Shown here: in pieces, positions 28,717 through 42,035 of the stretch | Layout: each line of letters opens with the position of its first letter | How positions within the stretch are numbered: position 1 is the stretch's first letter | DNA from: Lingula anatina | Taxonomy: Eukaryota > Brachiopoda > Lingulata > Lingulida > Lingulidae | NCBI RefSeq assembly: GCF_001039355.2 | Contig: NW_019775991.1 | Span: forward strand, 549,565-613,564 | DNA length: 64,000 nt | Direction: 5' to 3' | Program-made: the position numbers and the translations under genes | The notes under the pieces: generated by a model | What the model was told of the DNA's origin: nothing | What the model saw: only the letters and a program-made list of their open reading frames with translations | The model's database searches: none

Positions 28717-31700
28717 GTGTGTGCATGCATATGTTTGTGTGCATGTACTAAGGTCTTACCCTGGATCCTTTCACTCCTATACACCTACATCCTGTGTGTG
28801 TGCGTGTACATGTGCGTGTATGTATTTAAGTCTTACCCTGGATCCTTTCTCTCCTATACACCTACATCCTGACTGTGAGCACCTGGCAGCACATTCTGGG
28901 TTAATATTTTCAAATTGCTGAAAAGACGAGAAAAGAACTTCATTAACACATGTAACTTTGTTTATCTGTAGCCCCTTCAGAAAATACAAGTAAAACCATA
29001 TATCTTTGGTGTCAAATCAACAAAAAATACAAAATAAGACGGAATTCTATAGTTTTATCACTTTTTGTGTTAAAGACTGCTTGCTGGAAAATAAAGGGAA
29101 ACTGCTAAAAAATTTTCAAATATCAATTATGACAGAATACTTTGGTTTTTCATTTCAAATTGCTTGAAAAATATCCAAATTATCAAAATATTTTGGTATG
29201 AACATAACACATGACTTCATTGTGTTACCAAGAGGGAAATATCACAAAACAGCTGCAAGCACACCCTGGGCTGACTTTTTCACACTGAAAATAAAGAGAG
29301 GTTAATGGATAAGTCTGCTGCAAAAAGAGAGAAAAGTACCCTCAAATTGCTGTAATGGGAAAGAGAATCAGAGAAAGAATCAGCAAAATTTACTGATTGT
29401 AGGCTGATATCACAGAAATGCCCTTCTTTTATTCAACCATGCTCTTTCATTCTTTCAATACACCTACATCATTAAATCCACCCTGCACTTCCTGCACGAT
29501 CTCTACACCAAACCACATCTCGTTCAGAAGATCAAGAAAATGTCTTTCCCTACAGATGGCATTTCCCAACAGCATGAAACTACCAAGATTGATGGCTCTG
29601 GTAATGAGAGTTTCACCCAGGTCCTGAGGTGACACTCTGTCAAATTGTGACCTCATCTGGCAGTTAAATGACCACTACTGAGGACATCTAACACCTCTAG
29701 AATACACTGACCTCAGGGACATTGGGCAGAAAAATAAATTTTGACTTTTTACTGTTTGAAAAGAAAGAAAGTCTGCCCTTTTGAAGACTGAAGTAATTTT
29801 TTCTTCAGTCAACAGTTTAAAATTGAAATAGTTTTCACCTCAAATATTTCGATGTCTAACAGAACATCTTCATTAGGGGATAACACAGCTGATGAAATTC
29901 TTCTCTGCCCTTTAACTTATAGTGTCAGTGGTCTAGTATATCAGCCTTTTATTTCCTTTTGCTGGCTTTTTCTGTACTGTACACAAAAATTGGTTCATCT
30001 CATCAATAACAAGTTGTACCACACACACATTAATCAACCAATTAATTAGTCAAAACTGTTCCCTCTGTTATTTTTTCTTATGGTCTCAAGATCAATGGTC
30101 TTGTATATCACAATATACTGTTATTCGCACATTAACAACACAGGATAATGTTCATCAGTAAATACCAGGACTGACTCTGGCATGCAAACACTGCAGATAT
30201 AGGAAATCTCTCTCTCTCTGAATTCACAGAGACAAAACTGGGAATCTTAGTTTTTTAATCACTCTGTACAGCATCACGTCATGTTCCAAATGTGATGGAA
30301 AGCATTAAATCCCTTCCATCTGATAGGTGTGACCCGTTTCATTCTAAGAGATGATTAGCTATCTGAGATGGTGAAATGCTTTCTAATTTACATTCCTTGT
30401 GCATAGGTTATGATCAACAAAATGGTCACAGCAGCATTCCTGTGTGTAAACAATCTGCAATATTAGCCAATGTGATGGGGGAAGTTGACTTGTAGATTTG
30501 ATGTCAGACCAGTAAAAAGGAGGATTTTTTTCAAACTTGCTTACATATTTCCACTTGACTAGTGCAAATTTTCAAAGTTGTTTGAATTCTTTTTCCAAAT
30601 ATCTATAAATTTCACCTACAGACTTTTTTTTAAATGCCCAAGCCTCCCCATAATCCATGGGCTGAAATGTTTTAAGTGCATTTATATAAACTTGAAATAT
30701 TTGCAGCATTACTATAATTGAACTGAGACTTTAAAAAGTTAACTGTTTCCCTGCCATGTAAATAAATATCAATGTAGTCAAGCCATGTGGACATTTCAGC
30801 TTCCTTTTAGTTTTTATGAGTGTTTTACAAGAATCCATTTATGTATTCCAATTTACACTCGGTTAACTAAAAACAGTCACTGTAACATCACTTTGGGGCA
30901 ATCAGTGACTGCATCAAAAAGAGGTCTCTTAAACAGTGGGTATCCCTCATGTTTTAAACTTAAAGATTCTTGTTTAGATTTCTAAATGGAGCTCTCTGCC
31001 CTAGAGCAGTTTAAAGCAAACTGTGTGGCTTCAGCCATCCAGTTTCTCTAAATCATTTCTCGTCTTATACAAAACCATATTGCTGACAGAAAAAATTGGA
31101 ATAAAAGGTTCTTCTTTTCTTACTTCTCATAAATTTTGACACAAATAAGAAGAACCTGTCTGTCTGAATGTTGTTCTTTTTACTTCTCATTAAGTCTTCT
31201 TCTGCATTCAGCGAGAGTCCCCATGGTGTTCCATTGATCTACCAGTACTAAGCATGAGGGTTTCATTGAAAATGAGACCTTCATTGACTAAACAATCCCC
31301 TAACCCCAAGAAAAGCTATATAAAACTAAATGCCAGTTTATAAATGAGCACACCGTAGATATACATTACACAGACAACAATGCATAAATATTTGCTTCAA
31401 ATAGCAACCCTGAATGAGCACATGATTAGTGAAAAATAAAACAACTTGTAATTGAAGATAAAATGTAAAAATTCCAAAAATGATACATTAACTACTTTTG
31501 AGGATGGTGAAAGGGGGAGAAGAAAATGCAGTTTAACACCTATAAAGGAATAACCATGGGCTAAAAGTATGGGCTAAAAGCACTCTCACTATCACACCAA
31601 CTCCAGCAGGAGCAAGTGCACCTTTAATTTCAGAAGACTACAATCATCACCAACATCTTAACATAAACCGTTGCTGCCCATTTGGTACAGCATTCCACCA

Positions 31701-32737
31701 GGCCAGATTCCCTTATCAGGTCTGTATTACATCCTTAAAACCACAAGACAGCAGGCCTTGGATTAACTCCCAGTCAGCGGTTCAAGTGGCTACAGGGAGA
31801 GACACAGCTCTTCTTTGAAGATGGCCATCAGCGGGGATGCAACACACTTGCACTCTAGACTTCTTTTCCAGTCTCTTTTTAGACCTCTGGGCTATGCAGA
31901 ATGCTGGAATATAGCCTGGGTAATATTGATGAACATTTAACTTTCAAACTTTGAATTTGCATGGTTCATAGAGGCATTTGAAGTTAGTATTGGTCTGGTG
32001 GATGTGAAATGGCTGTGCTTTTTATCTTCGTTCATTGGTCAATTGTAGGCAAATTACTCAATCCCCGGATGTTTCAATTTTTTAATATAAAATTTCAAAA
32101 TCATATGAAATACTGTTTCTTGCATGTATCTTTTCCAAATAAATTCAATAATAAACTTCAAACCAGTTATATGAAATCTCAGCCAAATCAATGCAGAAAA
32201 AAATTCATTATTTGTACCCCTTCAAGGAGAGAGAGCTACAGAAAGCAGGAAGCCAGTTCATTGTTCAAGCCAGCCTTGGCAGCAGAGAAAATTAGTTCCC
32301 CAGACTTCCTGTGTTAGGGAATATCTTCTTAATGTCTGGGGGCTGGATGAGTCATTTGTTATACAACTCCTATTGTAGTAAGCTTGGCCCTGGTTTGTTT
32401 GTTTTAATAGGTGTCTCTGTGGTATGGAAAGGTGTCAATAATTGTTTACTAGTACCTGAAGTGTCCTTTGTGTATGAGTGCCTTGTGTGTGAGTGTGTTT
32501 GTTTGTATGTGTGTGTGTTTGTGTGTGGTATCAGGGGCGGATCCAAGGATATTTTCTGACAGTCTTCCAAATAATCTTTGTTTATCGATCCTCCATTTTT
32601 GACCGTCTTCCGATAGAAAAAAAAGATACCTGTCAATGTAAATTTGAAAATCTGACCGTCTTCTGGAAAACCCAGAAGACGGCCTCAATCCGCCCCTGGG
32701 TATGTATGTGAGTGATGGGGGAGAGAGCTCATGTGCC

Positions 32738-32777
<40 letters not shown>

Positions 32778-35700
32778 TACGTGTGTGTGTGAATGCATGC
32801 TTAAAGAAGTAGGACAGGGAGAGACAGAGCAGGGTTGGGGGAAAGAAGGTGGGTTAATATGGCACCTAACTATTCCACCTCTCAAGTAATTCAACTTATA
32901 ATTGCACTCAAAAGCCTATAATAAATTTCCTGAAGAATTGTGTTGCATAAGAAGTTTAAAGGCCACAAATAGACCACCTATATATTGGAGGTTAGGAGAC
33001 ACAAATCTTTAACAGAGGCAGTAAAATGGATATCAATTGCATAAGATGAGCAACAATCAATTTGTGTTTCTGTAAGACAGCAGAAATCAATTGAAAAGTT
33101 AAAATTCAAGAGACAACAATACATAATCTTCCAAAGCTATAATCCAAAGAGAGAACTGATTCATAGGAAATAGCAGTGTTTCGTATATTTGGTTTACATG
33201 TCTCATTTAGAACGTTTCAATTCAACCAAGCATTTCCTCTCTTTCTCCTCAATCTTCAGTCTTTATGGTTTCTTGTCACTCTGATCTGTTGACAAGCAGG
33301 ATTAGATCAAAACTGCTTCCTCTGCTTCCTTTGCCTGACATTTTGAAGAATCAGTGGTGAAACAATGAAACCTGACTACATATATCTGTCCTGAGAAAGG
33401 AACATATAAGGCACGTCAGTTTAGACAAGAACAGTTTAGACTGATGTGGCACCTCATTCTGATCTCTTCAACCCCACCCCTGTAAAAAAAGAAAAAAAAA
33501 TCCTATCAAAGTTTTTGCTGTTATATGCCCCTTCTCCTCCTACATTCTTGCTCTTCAAATGAAGTCAGTACTTGTGCTTAGTTACAGAGTGTCATATCAG
33601 CTACACTGAATCAGACATCTAGTCAAAGATAAAATATTCACCCTACTACTCAAGAACCAAGTTATTTCAGGACCAATCTTAGCATTTCCAATCCAATACA
33701 TTCCAATGTGAAAAGGGCCATAGTCACAGGTTAAGGATTAACTCTAATGCCATCCACAGATTAACTTTATGACAAAAGTCAGTTTGGTTTCCAGTCTCAA
33801 GTGGGCCTAGTGTGAACCCACCTGTACATACACATTTAATGGTTAAAAAAATTGCCGTCCCTCCTTCATTCTGAAAAACCAAAGTCTGTCACTTTATTTA
33901 AGTACACAGATAATGTTACACTGCTTCCGGAAAAACAAATATATTTGTCAACATGGATTATCTTATGGAAATGTCTTTTGCTTTAGGAGTCTCTAAACTA
34001 GGGACAGAGACCCTTATATCATTACTTTCAATCAACATTTCAATTACTCTTGCCAAATATTACTCACGCTCCTACCAAACAGGAAATGTTCCAAATGACA
34101 AAGAAAGCAGTCAATGGATTGTTTAAAAAAAATCAAAATGCATTAAGAAAACATTGTCTGAAATGTATTTGCACTCGTGCATCACAAGCCTCGTGAAAAA
34201 TATTTGTAAACTTCATTCATCATTCTTTATCAATGACTTCTCCAGTGATGTTGGTTACATTTAATTGCTTCATATGAGAGGTACTTGAGCCGACAAATCA
34301 CCCATAACCTGCAAAGGGCAAATGGGGGACTCAACAGAAGTCAAGGGAACAAAATAGTAACAGGCAAACTTTTATGTCCATTTTTTCTGAAATACTGGGT
34401 ACTTGGAACTAAGACAATTGCTTACACCCCCTCTCCAAACACACACACATGCTAATAAATGAAAAGTAAAACAAGTGATTATACAACTTTAATAATAGCT
34501 CTTTCACTGAGGGTGTGGTAAAAAGTGGTTCTTTCCCTTACAAATTCCCAACAAATTTTTCAGAAGAGTTCAACAATGCCAGTCTCCCCAAACCGCCCAT
34601 TACACGTTCTTACCGCAAGTGGTGTCGGGTTATGGAAGGCAGTCTGTTCACACACAAGAAGGAGCAGATCGAAGAATTTTGTTTTCACATCACTTGTCTT
34701 TTACCTGTCAGTATGTTGTTTCAGTAATGATTCTAGATAGTACTCAGTTTCCCATTCACATTTATTCTGAGTATTATTTTTTAAATACAGTTATGCTGCC
34801 AATATCCAGGCTGATTGGGTTAACAAACAGACCCCAACAAACTCGTTCCTTCCACTACATGTGAACGCATATTTACTGAAGTCAATTGAAGGAAACTGGT
34901 GACCACAACCTCACAATTTATCAAATCCTAACAATGCAGAAAGCACATGCCCAGGCATTCCTGTTGCCGAACAGAAACGTGCACTGACGCATAAAAAGGA
35001 GAATTGTTTTACATCTTGCTGCTGTAACCCGATTGATCACAGAGGACTGTAAAATTTAAAACAAAAATGTTCTAATCTTGTGGCCTACCCACAGACACAG
35101 TAAAATGAAGAGCAATATTGTTTCAAATCCTGCTAGCCAGATGCCAGCTAAAGCTAGGGAACTATATAACCTTCAAATTCAAAGCAGGATTTGGGGCAAA
35201 AAGAGCTTTTCTCCAAGAGGGAGCACAGTCTACATATATCAATACTCCAGCCTCTTTCAGACTTAGACCAGAAGAATGTTCCACAAATTGATTCACGTGT
35301 CTCACACAACTACATCCCTGCTAGTCCTTTAATTCTTTTAGATCGCATTCACAACGAGTTGAGCCAGGCTTTACAAATCCTGGGGACTAAATATGGCAGA
35401 CGTACATGAAAGAAAAACCACCTAATCTTTTAATAGTCTCTCCGCCTCTCATACGCCTCCCCACACGTCGTCCCTGCGGGGGGACAGTCATTAAATCTCG
35501 GCTCCATTGGGGTGACACATGGGGAGGCGTGTGAGAGGCGGAGAGACTATTAAAAGATTAGGCGGTTTTTCTTTCATGTACGTCCGCCATATTTAGTCCC
35601 CAGGATTTGTAAAGCCTGGCTCAACTCGTTGTGAATGCGGCCTTACATTTCCAGACAGGTTACTGCAACAAAATTACATAACTTGCCTAAAGGCCTACTG

Positions 35701-36230
35701 GGCACCTCAACAGAATCCAATAATGGATCTCTTTTTCATGTCAAAAAGGGGTGTTGTTGGGTCAGAGTAAAAACCCCTGAAACCAAGAAATCCCCCTGAC
35801 AAAGTATTTGGGATATGCACAAACAAGTAAACAAGACTGTGCTAATTAACATTCCGACACAAATACTATACGGAACCCAGACTTCTGGGAAAATATGGTT
35901 TTGCTGAGTTATGACCCCACACAAATATCTTCCTACTGATGACTGAGAGCCTCTTTCACAAAGACCAGGTATTAAGAGAGAGTCTTAACATTATACAGTG
36001 AACTAAAATGGAAATATTAATGCAAAATTTCAGAAAGAAAGAAAGCAAGCAAGAAAGAAAGATATCGAAGCTAACTCTTTCATTGCTAGCCAAGCTAACA
36101 CTTCCCATTTTTTTAATAATTTAGTTCTTTATTATTTATCATCTTTTATTCCCTCACAAAAATGTACTTTTCATACAAGCTAATTAAATTACTTTCAAAA
36201 ATTTTTCAAACAACATTTCAACTATTACTT

Positions 36231-36313
<83 letters not shown>

Positions 36314-39300
36314 TGGGGGGGGGGGGGGGGGGGAGCAGTCTATTCCTGTTGTTCAATGACATTGAGTATATACCGTACCCCACATAGTACCTGGACAGGT
36401 GAGGAATCAGTGGGAGCACCAGTTAAAGAGCATTCTCCACACGGCTACCTGAGTAGGCAATGATTCAACGGGAGCAAGAGGTTAAAGAAACTGCTGCCAC
36501 TCAATCTAAAGATGATGAAGCAATAATGAGGAAGTTGCCGTGTTGGCATACACTTTACCTGGCGATTTATGCACCTTTCCTGTTCACTTATATCTGTTTA
36601 AGGGGGAGTGTTTAACATGATCTTCTGTCTGCTACAGTGCCTTTCATTCAAAAATTGAAATCATATTACACCACAACAGAAAGAGATCTTGATAACACAA
36701 ATTTCAAAATCTCTGAAATCCCATTCAGACATTCTCAAAGGCTAAGTCCTTTTGTTGCATACCACAAAAATAATTTTTAAAAACTGATAATAATTTGATA
36801 ATATTATACTGATAATAAAAACTGATAATAACTGATGATAATAACTGAATGTGCAAAATAGATTTTTTTCAAATTACCAGAGCAGCTATGGGTATTTGAT
36901 TAAACTAAAGAACACGTCAAAATTTTTTTATATCTTTGCTACTTAACAATATTAAGAAACCCCTCTACACCTAAAGCTGAGCTTTTTCCAAATTACAAGA
37001 AGTACGTACATTGTAAAGGTCAGTTCAGTTTCCTCAGGGCTCCAAAATGACCCCTCTGTTGCCAAGATACTGACTCCATTTTAATTTCATGGTTTCTCCT
37101 CTTGGCCATTTGTGGGTGTGACCAATGACCTCAATGCTTCCGGCTGTTCATTACATATGTTTACTATTAGTAGTAATCTGTATTTTTTTTTCTCTTATTT
37201 TCAGTCCACTAGTAACTCGTATAATTGTACTGATATGTTCTCAGATTACTGAATGTTCTTTATTGGACAGAAAAATCCCTATTAATTTGAAATAAATATT
37301 GACTATCTCAATTTGATCAAAATGGCACCATAAAAAGCCAGCACATGAGACGTCTTGTTCTGAAGCAGTACTTTACTGCTTTCAGCTTTGATTTATTATA
37401 TTTCTGTTTCCTTTTCTCTGGGCTTACTTTATCATCTTAAGTTCTTATCACAATTCTACAGTCAATGAAAAGCCAATAAATATGACATATTAAAATAGGT
37501 AGACAGTTAATGTCACATTTTGGTGTAAAAACGTACGTGTGAAATGTATCAGACAAAATGGAAGTGAGAGAGGGTTTGTGGTTACACAGACACATAAAAT
37601 ACAAGAAATGCCTTTTTCATAGAGAAAACTTGCTTGTTAGAGATTAGAAACTGCTGATACGAACAATGAACCAAAACGCATAGCAAGTGTGAAACTGTTA
37701 TAATACAAGTTAAGGAACATGGATACTGAGTATAAACTGTTATATATCAAAGCTTCGGTCCAACCAAAAAAACTCAGGACCAGGAAAGGGTACATTAAAG
37801 ACTGTCCTGATGATAGATCCAGATGTGGCTGCCCACTGAGATGAATCTATAAAACACTGTAGCCATTCTAATCCCAGTCCCCATTTCATGTCACTTGGAA
37901 AAGTTGTGGCACCTAGGGACCATTCTAACAAACTACCTCCACTATTCTGCACTTTGGGGCCATTCTAACAACTTGCCTCGACTATTCTCCATGCTGGGGC
38001 CATTCACACAAACTGACTCTACTTAAAAGGCCTTCACCTTCCATTTAAACATACATTATATCAGACTATATCACAAAGGTGTGCACTTTTATTTGTGATT
38101 AAAATATATAAAATGATTTTGATAGAAGGGATCGCCCATAAAACTCAAACTGCTACTTGTACTTGGCCTTAAGGGGTAAGAGGGTCCCTGAGGCCAAGAA
38201 GAACCTTATAAGTGTGGGGCAGGGGTCAAGAGACAAGAGCAAATATAGTACTCTACCAAATTTATCAACTTGACAAGCATTCAATTTAATTGCTCATTGA
38301 TAAGCCATAAATTTGTAGATCAAGATTGCCGATTGTTCTTATTGGAGACAATGATCTCTTGACATCACATCATAAATATTCAGAACTTTACCACGAGGAA
38401 ATCAAGTAGAGAATATTGAGAAGATTACAAAAATTGGTTTTTCAATATTGAGATGATGGGGCAAAAACTGCACTTCCGATAGGAATTCAACCAGCTGCAT
38501 TCATATACAAGTACTGCTTTGGTAATTTTGCATCTCAGAGATTGTATTGTATCAAAATAAAGTGAGGTTTTGCAATTGTATCATATTACTTACATATATA
38601 TTGTATGTTGTGATCTTACTTCAATAACTGCATGCGTTATAAAGAAAACTGCACTTTGGGGTGCCACAAGGCTTCAAAATGGAGTCAGGGGATAAAAAGT
38701 TATATAGGAACAGGTCAAATCTATAAATCGGATCTGGGGCATGCATTCTGAAACATTGTTTTTCAATTAGTAAACTGTCGAAGTTGACATCAGGCATCAG
38801 AAAAAGGCTAATAAATGTCAACACAATGACTTTTGATGGAGTTTTCTGTGCCCAAATTTGCAACCATTTCCAAAAAAATTCATCATGAGTTTCTGTTTGT
38901 ATAGCGTAAATGTAAGCATATTCATCTCTTCATACTCATGACATTTGGTTTACTGCTGTCTGCACAGCACTGGTAAGCAAACCAAATTGAAAAATTCCTT
39001 GGTGAAGAAAAATTCATTTTCCTCAAATAAAGAAAATAATAACTGTGAGACAGACATAAGGCCTCGCTCGGAGCTTTCACGAGGAGTTTGGTGTTTCTCA
39101 CGTAGTGGTGAATCGGGTTCATCACAGGCTCCCGTCTCCCCTATTCGGACTTCAGTATTCAAGTTGATCAACCATGGCATGTAGAAAGAAATTTGATTTC
39201 AATTCATGGAGCATCCTAAAGTGCCTAATTACACAGTTTTGAAGTTGTTAAGGATTTTACTACTGAGTTCGTTCTAATTGAACATAGTCAACATCTCTAA

Positions 39301-42000
39301 AATTTAGGTAACCTTTTTTCTTTCAACTTTTGACCAGATGCCCCAGATTTCAGCCACAAAAGACAGAAGGCACGAGCTCTGGTATTAAGAAAAAAGTGAC
39401 AAATGTCTAATTTCCTCTGCAAGTCACTTTCCAAAGTTGAATTTGAAGTGATGAATATCCCATTATGGAAACACAAGAAAGTAACCCAATTGCCTCTTGA
39501 AATAAATAAAACTTTTCTGAACAAAAGGGGACAACTGACTAACTTCCTCCAAAGAGCCTAAAGTTATTTCCAAAACAAGCAGTGAATGAGTCAGTATTAC
39601 GAACCCAATGAAACAGAATGTATACAAGATCCAGCAACATACTGGCCAGACTGGCCCACCCATTCAACCCTAAATAGGAAATTCCACAGCTAGAAGTAAA
39701 GCCCTCTTTTCCTGCGAACAGGATACTTACTAGTAAGATAGGTAGCATGAAGCTTATATGCCCTACTCAAGATATGGTTCCTATATTGTATAATGGTATT
39801 GGCCAGACTCTGCCATCCTTTACAAGCTGGTCAGTCATTAGTTCTGGTCAGCCATGTCCACCATATGCAACCTGCTTCTGATTAATCCAGGATATTTGTA
39901 CATATCCTGCAAAATACTATTTGTAAGTGGTATTTAACTATTGTTCTCAAGTACTGACACTCCAGTTATAAGGACAAAGTAGACCTTTTTTTATTGATGG
40001 AACAATTACCAAAAGAAAAGAAATGCTGGAAATGATCAGTTCACACTATGATGCATAATAAAGATACTTCAGTCCTGTATACTGTCAACCTCTTCCACCA
40101 CATGCTCATCAAACTAAACTAAAACAGCAGCCATTTTTGCTATTGCCTTCTACTTTTTATTGTGGTTCATTCACTTGTTAATCCAATTGCAATTCTAGGA
40201 AAAGACCTAAAATATCTGTTTTAGCAGGGCATCAATCATTTCTTTCCCCATATGAAATGGAAACACCAAACACCCTAAACTCAACTCAATACTTAATCAG
40301 ACTTGAAAAGAAATGAAATTAAACCCATTAAGCAATTAGAGAAATTGAAATAATTCACACCATTAAACCAGTGCAACACCAGACAGTCTATAGGCAAAGC
40401 CTGTCAAATGTCAGGAGCTTTCAAGCTTGGATGCCATCTTGTATACAGTTTACAGTGTAAATGCATTGACCTAGCTCTGGGTTTTCAACAGCTCCCATCT
40501 GCAGCTAACACTTCTCTAAATCAAGCATAACACCATAATGATGTTCATACCACCCAAGATTTCATATGAAGCAAGAAACGGTGGCCTCAAAAATTTAGAG
40601 GATATTTTGAAATACTGATATCACGTACTGGGCTAAATACCACAGAACTGTAAATAACAAATACCAAAAATTAATCACAATTTTAAACCCATGCCTTGTC
40701 TTAATGCCTGTGATTTTATATGCATGTCAAAGACGATCCTACACTTCTTCGCCCCACCCCATCCAAACTCCCACTTAACTCCAGTATATTACCTACATTC
40801 CACACTAATTTTAGAAAATTAATTACCAACAAGATTCTGTTGCAGTTTGGAAACTCTGGAAATGACAGTAATCCTGAGCAGTATGGTTAGATTACTCAAA
40901 CTGAAGAACTGAGATAGCCAAAAGAAATGTTTGAGATCAAATTCTCACCTTTTTCACATTATCTTAAATCCATTATAAGACATTCAATTTAGATTTACCT
41001 TTAATACCACCAGTTACAAAATGTTTCTATGGCTACACTTATAGGCAAGTTGAGATGACAAACAGTGCATTACATCTCTCCAAAACTTGTGATCAACATT
41101 TTTGTGGATGGGACAACAGATAGATATAGAATGGCTTCTTTAAATTAAGAAATCATAATTATGTGGGCTACTGGGATACAATGCCTTATTCCAGCCCTCA
41201 AAACTTGATTATTAACGGATAAAACACACCCGTGGTAGGGAATTCCTTGCATTTTTCAATGCTTGATCTCTCTTTTACTCCTTTTAAAACAAAAGTTCTT
41301 CCCATTCACAGAATGCCTAATAGATTAATTTTCATATGTAAGAAAATATTGAATTGAAATACTGAACTATGTACCTTTTAAAATTTTAATCCACTGAAAT
41401 AAAAACCAAGATGGATGTAATTGCATACATAATTACGGTTCATGCTATGGGATAATAAAAATATTGATTCATTCTTTGTATATATATAAAAAAACAGTTA
41501 TGTTAGTTTGACAATGTAAAATAAAAAATAAAATAAAGAAAATAATCAAAATGTTTTCTATTCCAATATAATTGTGCTGAGGTAAAATATTTTCACCCAT
41601 TGGTGATACATCCTTGAAAACAACCCACAGATAAAATACCTTTCCCCCCTCATGGGTTATTATCTCCCATATAACTGTCCATGCTGTTCAGAAGAGATGC
41701 TCTGTATCCAAACACATCCCCCACCACAGGCAATGGAGTCTAAACAATAGGACACTGTTGTATCCATTCAAACTCCCATTGTTTGAGATAAGGCAGACAC
41801 TGGCTTCTGTGCTGCAGCCTGAAAGGAAATCTGAGATTCCTGGTGCTAAAGAAAAGTTGATCTAACTCTCTTGTGCAAACAAATATTGATGGCTTAGGCT
41901 GCTGGCCAGTTTGTTTGTAATGGACAATCAAAATTCATCACTTATAATACTACAGCTCATTCATAAAATAAATCTTGGTGCTTTCCCATATCATAGCATT

Positions 42001-42035
<35 letters not shown>

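Larger units (their letters stand above)
21506..28836 (-). other. alpha-2(IV) intron 3 (7.3 kb)
   Basis: It holds GT microsatellites near 22.2 kb, the gapped hairpin MITE at 25209, the 171-bp element at 27440 and two partial copies of the 7S exon at 28646 and 28760. No further exon fits the reading phase. Confidence 0.75.
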
